A DNA stretch of 38,066 bases from contig ONKA01000021.1 in NCBI GenBank assembly GCA_900318265.1, forward strand, positions 1 through 38,066. Reading direction: 5' to 3'. The stretch comes from an uncultured Bacteroidales bacterium. Lineage in GTDB: Bacteria; Bacteroidota; Bacteroidia; Bacteroidales; F082. Within the stretch, counting starts at the first letter, position 1. Each line of letters begins with the position of its first letter. Below, piece after piece: positions 24,680-33,726 of the stretch. Below the pieces are notes generated by a model. That model had not been told where the DNA came from. It was given only the letters and a program-made list of their open reading frames with translations, and did not search any database. The position numbers and the translations under genes were made by a program.

Positions 24680-25333
24680 ATGAACGAAGAAATACAAAAT
24701 AGAATAAGAATCTTGATGGTCGAAGACCAACCGATATGTCGCATGGGCATTCACTCCACTTTGGAGAGCTCCAATCTCGACTATCAGATTGTGGCCGAAG
24801 CCGATACGGTGGCGAAGGCCATAAGCTTCCTTGAGCAGAATGGCAACCAAACCGATCTCATCCTCTTGGATTATATGCTGCCTGACGGCACGGGCATGGA
24901 TGTCATTAGCGCGGCCAAGCGCCTTTGTCCCGACGCCAAGATCGTCATCTTCTCGGGTGAGGCGGGTGGGGCCACCGTCAAGCAGCTGTTGGAGGCGGGG
25001 GTGAACGGCTTCATGAGTAAGAGCATCAACTCGGAGGAGATTGCCTTGGTGCTGCGTTCGGTGATGGCGGGCAACGACTACACGGGCGAGGCCCACATGC
25101 GCATCGAGAGCGACCTCAAGGCCGACTACGAGACCATGAAGACCCTCACGCGCCGCGAGATGGAACTCATTAGTTTGTGTGCCACTGGACTGAATACCAA
25201 ACAGTTGGCCGATGAGATGTGTGTCACGCCCCACAGCATCGAGAACATGAAGAGCAGCATCTTCAGCAAGGTAGGGGTGAAGTCGACCAACGAGCTCATC
25301 CTTTTCGCCTTCCGTGTCGGCCTCGTCAACTGA
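24680..25333 (+). CDS. NarL/LuxR-type response regulator
   Basis: A 217-residue two-component regulator. The receiver domain starts RIRILMVEDQPICRMGIHST and has the phosphoacceptor D64 in LILLDYMLPDG, with the conserved VIFSGEAG and GFMSKS segments. The C-terminal LuxR helix-turn-helix (LTRREMELISLCATGLNTKQ, then VTPHSIENMKSSIFSKVGV) binds DNA. The start at 24680 is preferred over an in-frame start at 24590, whose extension is encoded by repeats and a poly-lysine stretch. It is the probable partner of the TPR kinase upstream, although a gene remnant and repeats now separate them. Its stop is followed by a heptamer array and a terminator. The target genes are not known; the surface protein at 25517 is a possible one by proximity. 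Confidence 0.9.
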   Translation: MNEEIQNRIRILMVEDQPICRMGIHSTLESSNLDYQIVAEADTVAKAISFLEQNGNQTDLILLDYMLPDGTGMDVISAAKRLCPDAKIVIFSGEAGGATVKQLLEAGVNGFMSKSINSEEIALVLRSVMAGNDYTGEAHMRIESDLKADYETMKTLTRREMELISLCATGLNTKQLADEMCVTPHSIENMKSSIFSKVGVKSTNELILFAFRVGLVN

Positions 25334-25342
25334 TAAAACTCC

Positions 25343-25370
25343 AACTCTAAACTCTCAACTCTCAACTCTA
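25343..25370 (+). repeat. Heptamer array after the response regulator
   Basis: Four units: AACTCTA, AACTCTC, AACTCTC, AACTCTA, with partial units on both sides. It lies between the regulator stop and the terminator hairpin. Confidence 0.7.
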
Positions 25371-25397
25371 AACTAAACTGTTGATAACTCTAGAGAA

Positions 25398-25423
25398 ATG
25401 AAGGAGTTTTCTCCTCATTTTTC
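25398..25423 (+). terminator. Terminator of the kinase/regulator transcript
   Basis: ATG-A-AGGAG (25398-25406), loop TTTT, CTCCT-CAT (25411-25418), followed by TTTTTC. The stem has one bulged A. It ends the operon before the surface-protein leader. Confidence 0.65.
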
Positions 25424-25442
25424 TTGTATTTTATTGTATATT

Positions 25443-25482
25443 TTTACATCGGTGAAGCAGGTGTTTTTCTTCACGATGTAAA
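25443..25482 (+). promoter_or_regulatory. Leader hairpin before the 1947-residue surface protein
   Basis: TTTACATCGGTGAAG (25443-25457) pairs with CTTCACGATGTAAA (25469-25482) except for one bulged G, with an 11-base loop. It ends 34 bases before the start codon. No T-run follows, so it is more likely an operator, an mRNA-stability element or a cis-regulatory RNA stem than a terminator. Confidence 0.5.
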
Positions 25483-25516
25483 TTATTGAGTATCAACAAA
25501 AATAAATAATAGTAGT

Positions 25517-28500
25517 ATGAAAAAGCATTTTTTACTCTTTACGCTGCTTTTGGCGCTGATGGTGCCGATGGCGGTAATTGGACAAACTCATGTAATTCCT
25601 TACACTGAGGATTTTGAGTCTTATACCAACGTGGGCATTGGCATAGGTGTTACGCCTACTGACTGGACGGTGGCCACGGTCAGTCATACATTTTGCGAAG
25701 TAATTGGCACTAATTCAGGAAAGTATTTGAGGATAGGAAGAGACGGTGATATTAGTTCGACTACTCGAATAGTAACAGCACAATTGCCTTCTTTCTCCAG
25801 TAATTTACGAGTTTTGAAATTGACATTCAAACTTCGGGCAATCCACACTTCGGGCAGCTTGTTACAGGTTGGTTATCTTGATCGAAATGGCATTTTTCAA
25901 TCATTGCAAGATTGTAATCCGACCAATTATCAAGGAAGCCAATACACTACTGTAACTGTAGACTTTAATCGTTCTAGTATTGCCCCTTATAGCAGCGTGG
26001 TAATCAAATATATGGGAGATGTCGCTGATGCAGTTTGGCTCATCGATGATGTTCAAGTAACCTTCAGCCCGAAAACCCCCAGTAGCCTTTCCGCTTCCAA
26101 TGTGACGGGTTCATCTGCCTATTTGTCTTGGTCGCTTGTGGGTCGCGCTGAACAGTATCAAGTGGAATACGCAGATAATGCAAGCTTCAGCAATGCCCAA
26201 ACGGTTTCGACATCAACCCAATCGGTCACATTGACTAGTTTATCTTCTGAGACAAGCTATTATGCAAGGGTTAGGTCGGTGTATGGTAGTTCGGCCCTCA
26301 ACAATTTGACTTATAGCAATTGGAGCAATGTGGCCTCGTTCACCACGCCTGCTCCCACCTGTCTGCCGCCTACGAACCTTACTGTGAGCGATATAACCTC
26401 AACGGGTGCCACTTTCGCTTGGGATGCCGAAGCGGGCGAGGTGTTCCAGTTCTTTATGCGTCAGCTTCCTTATACTTACAATGAGGCAGACTTCATTCAC
26501 GATGGAAATGAGGCAACCTATAATGGTCCTTATACTTACGCCAATTCTTTCAACCCTGGTACCGACAATGTCTTCTATTTGCGAAAAGTGTGCGAGGGGA
26601 ATGACTACAGTGATCCTGTGTCTGTCGAATTCCACACGCTTTGTGAGGCCATCCCTGCCTTGGGCTATTCAGAATACTTTGATGGATATACGGTTGAACC
26701 GGTTTGGAATCCATCAACCCGCATCTTGCCGAGTTGCTGGAATGCCATCAATACGACTACTTATAGCGGCAATATGGCATTTCCTACCATTTTTAACTAC
26801 GACAATAATGCCTATTCCGGTTCCAATTGCCTGTTTATCTATTCGGCTTATTCAGATATGACTGACCCGCAACCCCAGTATGCCATCATGCCTAGGATGG
26901 CTGACCTCGGTGGCATAGAAGTCACATTATGGGCCAAAGGCCATAGTGAGGCGAGCACTTTCAAGATTGGCACGATGACTGACCCAACTGATGCCTCCAC
27001 TTTCACGGAGATTACAGAACAAGCATTGACCACTTCCTACCAGAGGTATATCTATGCCATCCCGGCTAACACTACCGACCAGTACATTGCCTTCATGATT
27101 GACGCTGCCGATTCGGACAGAATTACCAATGGCGTCTATATCGACGACATCGTGATTCCAACATGCTCGAGACCTACTGGCCTACATGTTGCAGAACTTA
27201 CCGCTCGTAGCGTCAGAATCGAATGGGATGCCGAAGAAGGCGAAATGTTCCAACCTCTTATGCCAGGAGGTCAGCCTACGTATCCTTTCGATCCTAACAA
27301 TCCTCCTACGAATTGGAATGTTGAAGAACGGACCGAAAATTTTGCAATATGGGATAACTTGTCGCCTGAAACGACTTATGGTGTGTGGCTCCGCAAATAC
27401 TGCAGCGAGAGTGATCAAAGCGAGCCTATCTATATCATGTTCACCACCTTGGAAGAATGCCTCACGCCCACCAATTTCTATGTGTATTCCGATCCTCAAG
27501 GCGTGTTTGCAAGTTGGGAGGGCAATGCCCCTGTCTATGAAATCGAATACGAAAACTTAGAGACTTGGCAAACGGCAATTAATCATGGATTGGTCTCTGT
27601 GGCGGGTAGCAATACCTATACTTTCACCGGTCAAGAGTCGGTGCCTCTGATTCAGGGAATGAGATACCGCTTCCGCATCAAGGCGCAATGCACCCCTTCG
27701 TTGGCGAGCGAATGGTCGGATTGGTTCTACTATACCGACTGTCCCAACAATTTGAATCTGCCTCTGCACGCTAATTTCGATTATATTCCTACATCTTCAG
27801 GTTTTGCTGAGTTGCCAGGCTGCTGGTCGCGTATCAATAGTTCGACCGACCCCGATTACAAAAACTATCCATGCGTCGAGAACAACCAAAGCCTGTGCCA
27901 TTCCAGTTATTATCCTCAAGGCCTATACAATTACATCCGGTTCAAGGTGGCTGCCAATAACCAATCTGGTGCGGACCAATATCTCGTATTTCCGCCCATC
28001 GATGCTGAATCAGCTGGAGACATAGTCACATTGAGCTTCTACATTAGAAAGGCGGGAAGCGTTGGCACCTGTGAAATCGGATTGATGGACAGATATGGTG
28101 GCATTGATACCTACCAAGGTGTTTACTCCATTGGCAATAATGTCATGCCTTCAACCTATGAGACTGAAAAACGTTCGTTTACCTTTACCTATGCGCAACT
28201 GTCCACCAAGCCGTGTATAGCCATAAAGGTTCCTGTAATTACAGGTATGGCTGTTGAGAATTCCATCTGCGTCGACGACATCGATATCTATCCTGCTGAT
28301 TACCACTGTGGTGAGCCTGTCAACGTGCATGCCGAAAACATTGGTTTGAATTCGGCAAGTGTCGTTTGGGAGATTCCCGTCAGCGTTGGTGGCGAATATG
28401 GCCTCAAATACAAGAAAGCCTCTGATGACGAATGGACAATCGTGACTGAGAATGGTATAGTGTCACTGAATTATCCTTTGGAAAACCTTGATGCCAACAC

Positions 28501-31360
28501 CTTGTATGATGTAGCTGTGAGGAACAACTGCAACGATATCGACCACAGCGAATGGGTGGAAGCTTCTTTCACCACCCTCGATGTGATTCCCGTGCCTACT
28601 AACCTTCATGTCTTTACTGATTATCTTGGCAATCAACATATTGGCAGTTCGTGGGTGGACTTAGCGTGGGATTGCACACCTGTTGCGGGCCAAAACGAAA
28701 TCGACCAATATGGGCTGGAAGTCTCGGACAACGGTGAAACTTGGTATGGTCCTGCAGAAAACGCCTATTGGGGCACTTTTGCCAATCATTGTATCATCGG
28801 TCCCATCTCTCCAGGTACGCATTATGTCCGCGTGAGAGTCGTTAACATTGATGGCAACGTGGTTACTGAGGGCAATTGGTCGGAGCCGTTGCTATTCAAC
28901 ATCGAAGAATGCGACGAGGTCGTGATTATTCGACCTGAAGACCCCTCTGAAACCTACGACTTCGATGAGATCACACTCTTGCCGGATTGTTGGACCGTTT
29001 ATGGCGACATTCCTTACGGCATTTCGATTAATTATAATGCGTTATATTTCGATTTCAGAGATGAAGTTGAAGCCAAATATGTCGAGCTTGAGGAATTCCT
29101 CGTTACGGGAGATTACAGCGGCCTTGTCGTCTCGTTCGATTGGCGCCATGTGGCTCCTGTTGCTGATAATACGACAAATATGACAGTACAGTTGCAGTAT
29201 TGCTTGGGGCAGGAGAACGAGAATTGGCAGAATGCAGGCGAGCCCATCAGTGTGTTTAAGGATGGCTTGACCGAGCCTCAATGGTCGACCTACACGCGCA
29301 TGATACCTTATGATTACTGGACCCATCTCCGCCTGAAGTACACGGTTACCGATTATCAAGAGTTTTCTTCCGGGACATACCCCTACTGTTTAATCGACAA
29401 TTTGGTCGTAGCGGGCCGCAGTTTGTGTAGCAACCCTTCGGATTATACTGTGATAGCACCTGTGACTCATAATAGTGGACGCTTGGTTTGGTATGAAGCG
29501 GAAGGCGCCATGAGCTATAGCATCAGATATCGGGTTGGCACCGAGGGGGAATGGATGCTCATCGAAGGCATTGAAGGCAGTGACGCCACAGCTTTGGATA
29601 ACAACTTAAACAATTGGAATCTCTATTACGACTTGACGGGATTGCAGTCCAGCACAAACTATCAGGTTCAGGTGAAGTCGGACTGTTCGAATGCATGGCC
29701 CAGTACTGATGATGGAGGGTATGCGGCATTCACCACTCAGGCCAATCCTTGTTCCGCTCCTGCCATAGCATTGGCTGACGGCTATCCCAAACTTTCGGGA
29801 TGGGTGCAGTTTGAAGTAACCCAAAATGAAGGCATGACGAGCTGTCAAGTGGCCTGTAAGGCAGGCGATGACGATTGGTATGCATTTAATTATGACCCGG
29901 AGTTTGTATTGATGAGTGTCACGCCTGGCACAACATATCAGATGAAGGTGCGCGGCTATTGCGAAGACCATGAGACTTGGAGCGATTGGAGCGAGCCCAT
30001 CGAATTCAACATCCCTGCAGGTTGCGTGTTTGCAGGATATGAAAGTGATCATTGGAATGATGCCACCAGCTGGTTAAATGAAATCATGCCAAGCCTTTCG
30101 GACAATGTTGCTATTGAAGCCGACGTCATCGTGCCCAATGGCTGCACGGCCTACGCCAATAGCATCGTGTTCAACAGCAGGGGCAGCAATCCCACGCCCA
30201 CGCTCACCATAGCCGACGGTGGCCAAGTGCAATGCAATGCGAATTTCAAGGCTACGATGATGAAGACCATCAATGCCTATCCTGCCACGGAAGGCAACAG
30301 GGCTGGCTACTACTTGATCGCTTCACCTTTGAAAAATCCTACCTATTACGCCAATACCCCTAGCGATATTGCGATGAATCTGCTGACCACCGAAAATGGC
30401 ACTCCCACTTACGACTTCTATAAATGGGATTATAGCTGTGAAGATGGATATGAATGGAGAAACTATAGGACATCAAACTATTCCATGAACAACGCCAATA
30501 GCTACGCCAATGGCTATCTCTATGCCAACAAGAAGGGCACAGAGATCAGCTTCATAGGCACGATGCGCGGCAGTGGTTCGCCATACAATAAAACTGTAAA
30601 CTACTCAGGCAACGAGCAATACGATTTCGACGGATGGAACCTCGTCGGTAACCCATTCACCTGCAATGCCTATCTGATGCAGGGTGACAACTATATTCCG
30701 TACTACAAGATGAACGACACGGGAGACGCCATCGTGGGTGTTGCTGCGGGCACGCCCATTCTACCTTGCGAGGGTGTGTTTGTGTATTGCAACACTTATA
30801 ATGCTAGTGTCACTTTCACTACCACTGGGCCTTCAAGCCCTGTTGGCGAAGCCCCTGCAAATCCTGTGATCTTGTTGCCTACACATGACCTCAATACGCA
30901 TCAGGATGCTACGATGCCTGTGACGGTGACTATAGGTTTGTACCCCGGCTGGAACTGGATTGCACCATCCGTTGAGATAAGTGTGGAAGCCATGCAAGAC
31001 GCGCTTGGCGACGATGCCATCATCCTTCGTGAGGAAGGCAATACGAGCGAAACCGTCAGTCCTGGCCAAATGGTTAAGGTTTATGTGAACGAAGATGGCA
31101 TGTACAATTTAACGGGCCGTCCCATTGCCTCCCACATCACCGTTGATAATCCGGGCGTTTATTGGATTGGCTTCACAGGCGAACCACAAGAGTCGTTAGC
31201 TCAGACAATCATCAACTCGCTTGGCATCACACCTCTGTATGGCGATAAGATCATCTCGCAAGACGGAGGCTTCGCCATCTACGGTCCCTCTTGGAAAGGC
31301 ACTCTTACCGAACTAGTGCCAGGCAAGGGCTACATTTATGTTAGACCTTCAACGGAATGA
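25517..31360 (+). CDS. Giant surface protein: choice-of-anchor-J and fibronectin type III domains
   Basis: A 1947-residue exported protein. The signal peptide is MKKHFLLFTLLLALMVPMAV, continuing IGQ. A choice-of-anchor-J-like domain comes first (YTEDFESY to VWLIDDVQVTF), then fibronectin type III domains (PSSLSASNVTGSSAYLSWS; SSETSYYARVRSVYG). Several further alternating pairs follow, ending in motifs such as NGVYIDDIVIP and NSICVDDIDIYP. The last ~400 residues contain GWNLVGNPF and PGWNWIAPSVEIS segments and end GKGYIYVRPSTE. No recognisable T9SS tail is present, unlike in the other two secreted proteins here. It is probably a surface or extracellular adhesion/glycan-binding protein. The gene has a long leader with a hairpin and ends at a bidirectional terminator. 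Confidence 0.88.
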   Translation: MKKHFLLFTLLLALMVPMAVIGQTHVIPYTEDFESYTNVGIGIGVTPTDWTVATVSHTFCEVIGTNSGKYLRIGRDGDISSTTRIVTAQLPSFSSNLRVLKLTFKLRAIHTSGSLLQVGYLDRNGIFQSLQDCNPTNYQGSQYTTVTVDFNRSSIAPYSSVVIKYMGDVADAVWLIDDVQVTFSPKTPSSLSASNVTGSSAYLSWSLVGRAEQYQVEYADNASFSNAQTVSTSTQSVTLTSLSSETSYYARVRSVYGSSALNNLTYSNWSNVASFTTPAPTCLPPTNLTVSDITSTGATFAWDAEAGEVFQFFMRQLPYTYNEADFIHDGNEATYNGPYTYANSFNPGTDNVFYLRKVCEGNDYSDPVSVEFHTLCEAIPALGYSEYFDGYTVEPVWNPSTRILPSCWNAINTTTYSGNMAFPTIFNYDNNAYSGSNCLFIYSAYSDMTDPQPQYAIMPRMADLGGIEVTLWAKGHSEASTFKIGTMTDPTDASTFTEITEQALTTSYQRYIYAIPANTTDQYIAFMIDAADSDRITNGVYIDDIVIPTCSRPTGLHVAELTARSVRIEWDAEEGEMFQPLMPGGQPTYPFDPNNPPTNWNVEERTENFAIWDNLSPETTYGVWLRKYCSESDQSEPIYIMFTTLEECLTPTNFYVYSDPQGVFASWEGNAPVYEIEYENLETWQTAINHGLVSVAGSNTYTFTGQESVPLIQGMRYRFRIKAQCTPSLASEWSDWFYYTDCPNNLNLPLHANFDYIPTSSGFAELPGCWSRINSSTDPDYKNYPCVENNQSLCHSSYYPQGLYNYIRFKVAANNQSGADQYLVFPPIDAESAGDIVTLSFYIRKAGSVGTCEIGLMDRYGGIDTYQGVYSIGNNVMPSTYETEKRSFTFTYAQLSTKPCIAIKVPVITGMAVENSICVDDIDIYPADYHCGEPVNVHAENIGLNSASVVWEIPVSVGGEYGLKYKKASDDEWTIVTENGIVSLNYPLENLDANTLYDVAVRNNCNDIDHSEWVEASFTTLDVIPVPTNLHVFTDYLGNQHIGSSWVDLAWDCTPVAGQNEIDQYGLEVSDNGETWYGPAENAYWGTFANHCIIGPISPGTHYVRVRVVNIDGNVVTEGNWSEPLLFNIEECDEVVIIRPEDPSETYDFDEITLLPDCWTVYGDIPYGISINYNALYFDFRDEVEAKYVELEEFLVTGDYSGLVVSFDWRHVAPVADNTTNMTVQLQYCLGQENENWQNAGEPISVFKDGLTEPQWSTYTRMIPYDYWTHLRLKYTVTDYQEFSSGTYPYCLIDNLVVAGRSLCSNPSDYTVIAPVTHNSGRLVWYEAEGAMSYSIRYRVGTEGEWMLIEGIEGSDATALDNNLNNWNLYYDLTGLQSSTNYQVQVKSDCSNAWPSTDDGGYAAFTTQANPCSAPAIALADGYPKLSGWVQFEVTQNEGMTSCQVACKAGDDDWYAFNYDPEFVLMSVTPGTTYQMKVRGYCEDHETWSDWSEPIEFNIPAGCVFAGYESDHWNDATSWLNEIMPSLSDNVAIEADVIVPNGCTAYANSIVFNSRGSNPTPTLTIADGGQVQCNANFKATMMKTINAYPATEGNRAGYYLIASPLKNPTYYANTPSDIAMNLLTTENGTPTYDFYKWDYSCEDGYEWRNYRTSNYSMNNANSYANGYLYANKKGTEISFIGTMRGSGSPYNKTVNYSGNEQYDFDGWNLVGNPFTCNAYLMQGDNYIPYYKMNDTGDAIVGVAAGTPILPCEGVFVYCNTYNASVTFTTTGPSSPVGEAPANPVILLPTHDLNTHQDATMPVTVTIGLYPGWNWIAPSVEISVEAMQDALGDDAIILREEGNTSETVSPGQMVKVYVNEDGMYNLTGRPIASHITVDNPGVYWIGFTGEPQESLAQTIINSLGITPLYGDKIISQDGGFAIYGPSWKGTLTELVPGKGYIYVRPSTE

Positions 31361-31398
31361 AGAATGTGACGATTGAATTAAAAATTGGTTGTATACAT

Positions 31399-31428
31399 GA
31401 AAAAAGGCGGTTCGAGCCGCCTTTTTTT
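31399..31428. terminator. Bidirectional terminator
   Basis: A-run, GGCGG (31406-31410), TTCGAG, CCGCC (31417-31421), T-run. It lies between convergent genes ending at 31360 and 31432, with A and T runs on both sides. Confidence 0.9.
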
Positions 31429-31431
31429 TCA

Positions 31432-32868
31432 TTATCTCAGTTCCAACAAGCAGACATTCTCTACATGCTGTGTGTGCGGGAACATGTCGACAGGCTGCAC
31501 TGCCATAACCTTGTATGCTGAATCCAATAGTTGTAAGTCGCGGGCCTGCGTGGCGGGGTTGCAGCTGACGTAGACGATCTTCTTGGCGCGGATCTTCAGC
31601 AGCTGTTCCACCACCTTCTCGGCCATGCCCGCTCGGGGCGGGTCGGTGACAATGAAGTCGGGACGGCCGTTGCTGGCGATGAAGTCGTCGGTGAACACCT
31701 TGGCCATGTCGCCGGCATAGAAGGTGCAGTTCTTGATGCCGTTGATGTCGGCGTTGACCTTGGCGTCGTCGATGGCGGCCTGCACATATTCGATGCCTAC
31801 CACTTTGTTCACGAACCTTGAGAAATACTGGGCGATGGTGCCTGTGCCCGTGTAGAGGTCGTACATCAGCTCATCACCTTGCACGTCGGCGAGGTCGAAG
31901 GCGGTCTTATAGAGCCGCTCGGCTTGGTAGACGTTGGTCTGGAAGAAAGACACCGGTCCGATGCGGAACTTCAGGTCGTCGAATCCTGGGCGCGGCGATT
32001 TCATGGTTTCGATGAGGTAAGGCTCGCCCTTGAGGCACTCGAACGGCAGGTCGTTGATGATGTCGTTCAGCTTCGGGTTGATGACAAGGAGCAACGACAC
32101 GATCTGAGGGAAGGCCATCTCCAGTGCGGGGATGAGTTCGTGGCGTATCACCTCGTTCTCTTCGCTGATGACGAGGATGACCATAAACTCGCCTTTCGAG
32201 TTGCAGCGGACGACGAGGTTGCGCATGAGGCCTTCGTGGGCGCGGAAGTTATAATAGGGGAGGTGGCGTTCCATCGTGAAGCGACGGACGAACAATCGGA
32301 TGTCGTTCGACGGGTAGGCTTGCAGGTGGCATTGCTCGATGTCGACGACGCGGTCGAAGAGCTGAGGCAGGTGGAAACCGAGGCCCTTGCAGGCGTCTTC
32401 GTCATGGGTGCCTGTGGGCGCGCCGTCGGTGAGCCACTTGCGGTTCGAGAAGGTGTATTCCAGCTTGTTGCGGTATTGGAACTGCTTCTCGCAGCCGAGG
32501 ATGGGCCGTATCTCGGGGTATTCTATCTTACCGATGCGGTCGAAGTTGTCCTTCACCTGCTTCTGCTTGTAGTAGGTCTGCCACTCATAGGCCATGTGCT
32601 GCCACTTGCAGCCGCCGCAGAGGCCGAAGTGCTGGCATACGGGCTCCACACGCTTGTCCGACAATTTCTTGAAGTTCAAGATCTTGCCTTCGAAGAAGTT
32701 CTTCTTGCGCTTGTAGACCTCGATGTCGACCACGTCGCCGGGCACGCCAAAGGGGATGAAGACCACACGCCCCTCGGGCTTGGCCACCGACATGCCTTCG
32801 GCACCCGCGTCGATGATCTCGACGTCTTCGATGTATTCTGGTTCTCGTTTTACTTTGTTTCTCACCAT
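31432..32868 (-). CDS. rlmD: 23S rRNA (uracil-C5)-methyltransferase, RlmD/RumA type
   Basis: A 478-residue SAM-dependent RNA methyltransferase of the TrmA/RumA family. An N-terminal TRAM domain (about 12-65) precedes the 4Fe-4S site C78-x5-C84-x2-C87 (CQHFGLCGGCKWQH) with the distant fourth cysteine C180 in VVDIEQC, the same spacing as in E. coli RumA. The SAM motif DLYTGTGTIAQYF, the DPPRAGM motif and the catalytic cysteine near 436 in YVSCNP complete the enzyme. It makes 5-methyluridine in RNA; whether the target is U1939, U747 or tRNA cannot be read directly. I chose the ATG at 32868; the in-frame upstream extension is encoded by CTGACCC-type repeats. Confidence 0.9.
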   Translation of the reverse strand: MVRNKVKREPEYIEDVEIIDAGAEGMSVAKPEGRVVFIPFGVPGDVVDIEVYKRKKNFFEGKILNFKKLSDKRVEPVCQHFGLCGGCKWQHMAYEWQTYYKQKQVKDNFDRIGKIEYPEIRPILGCEKQFQYRNKLEYTFSNRKWLTDGAPTGTHDEDACKGLGFHLPQLFDRVVDIEQCHLQAYPSNDIRLFVRRFTMERHLPYYNFRAHEGLMRNLVVRCNSKGEFMVILVISEENEVIRHELIPALEMAFPQIVSLLLVINPKLNDIINDLPFECLKGEPYLIETMKSPRPGFDDLKFRIGPVSFFQTNVYQAERLYKTAFDLADVQGDELMYDLYTGTGTIAQYFSRFVNKVVGIEYVQAAIDDAKVNADINGIKNCTFYAGDMAKVFTDDFIASNGRPDFIVTDPPRAGMAEKVVEQLLKIRAKKIVYVSCNPATQARDLQLLDSAYKVMAVQPVDMFPHTQHVENVCLLELR

Positions 32869-32885
32869 AGTCTTTGTTCTTTTAA

Positions 32886-32958
32886 CCTTGACCCTGACCA
32901 CTGACCCTGACCTTCCTGACAGTAAAGGCAGGTCATGGTCATGGTCAATGGTCATGGT
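32886..32958. repeat. CTGACCC and GGTCAT repeats between rlmD and aroE
   Basis: The left part carries TTGACCCTGACC and CTGACCCTGACC in close tandem and resembles the inverted pair around 24.4-24.6 kb. The right part is GGTCAT repeated with variants and runs into the 3' end of aroE, where it encodes the terminal NDHDH residues. Confidence 0.65.
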
Positions 32959-33685
32959 CGTTAAAAATCTCCCAGGTTTTCTTCGCCTGTTCCTCAAACA
33001 TCTGCATGCCGTTATACACCTTGGCTCCCCAGGTCTTGCCTAGCTCCATGAAAGCCGTCTCCTTCGGGTTGTAGATAAGGTCGATGAGGATGTGCTTGTT
33101 GCCCAGGGCTTGGTAGTGGATGTCGGGGAATTCGTCGATGTGCGGGAACATGCCCAAGGGTGTTGTGTTGATGATAAGTTGGTGTTGCCGCAAGACCTCA
33201 TCGGTCAAAGTGTCATAGGCGTAGGCGCCTTTTTCTGCGCTGCGGCTGACCAAATCGAAGGGGATGCCTTTTTGTTTCAGCACATACTGGACGGCTTTTG
33301 AGGCCCCACCAGTGCCTAAAACCAGCGCGTGCCCAATAGCCTTGCCGTTGATGGCGCGGTTGAGCAGCTGCTCGAAGCCATAGACATCGGTGTTGTAGCC
33401 TTTCATTTTGCCATTGGTGATTTTCACCACATTGACGGCACCCACTGCTTTGGCCACGTCATCGATTTCGTCCAACATCGGGATAATGGCTTCCTTATAA
33501 GGTATGGTGACATTGAACCCGCAAAGGTCGGGGTATTTCTCCATCACCTCTTTCAGTTCGTCCAATGACTTGAGGTCGAAATGTTGATAGAGGCAGTCCA
33601 GACCTTCGTGCTCAAACTTGTTGTTGAAGTAGAAGCGCGACTGCGAGTGCTTCAATGGATGACCGATGAGTCCGTATCTTTTCAT
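32945..33685 (-). CDS. aroE: Shikimate dehydrogenase
   Basis: A 246-residue NADPH-dependent enzyme that reduces 3-dehydroshikimate to shikimate. It has KHSQSRFYFN near the N-terminus (shikimate-binding serines), FNVTIPYKE near 59 with the catalytic lysine, GYNTDVYGF near 96, and the nucleotide-binding loop GTGGASKAV near 124. The product is slightly short but within the range of Bacteroidetes AroE. The C-terminus ends FNDHDH, encoded by a GGTCAT repeat, so the tail has probably been altered by repeat DNA. A perfect GAGACGCGAT palindrome sits 12 bases upstream of the start. The next enzyme of the pathway, aroK, is at 21962. Confidence 0.92.
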   Translation of the reverse strand: MKRYGLIGHPLKHSQSRFYFNNKFEHEGLDCLYQHFDLKSLDELKEVMEKYPDLCGFNVTIPYKEAIIPMLDEIDDVAKAVGAVNVVKITNGKMKGYNTDVYGFEQLLNRAINGKAIGHALVLGTGGASKAVQYVLKQKGIPFDLVSRSAEKGAYAYDTLTDEVLRQHQLIINTTPLGMFPHIDEFPDIHYQALGNKHILIDLIYNPKETAFMELGKTWGAKVYNGMQMFEEQAKKTWEIFNDHDH

Positions 33686-33696
33686 AGTATCTTGTA

Positions 33697-33718
33697 GAGA
33701 CGCGATTCATCGCGTCTC
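33697..33718. repeat. GAGACGCGAT palindromic element
   Basis: GAGACGCGAT, TC, ATCGCGTCTC is a perfect 10-bp inverted repeat with a two-base centre. It lies 12 bases upstream of the aroE start, between two minus-strand genes. From memory, TAGAGACGCGATTxATCGCGTCTC elements recur in intergenic DNA of Bacteroidetes and cyanobacteria. With the A/T run on one side it could also terminate transcription coming from 33727. Confidence 0.7.
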
Positions 33719-33726
33719 AAAAATTA

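Noticed and set aside
32869-32997. N-terminal extension of the RlmD-type enzyme
   Set aside because: The extension is encoded by CTGACCC-type repeats and includes an HDHD string; homologues start near the TRAM domain.
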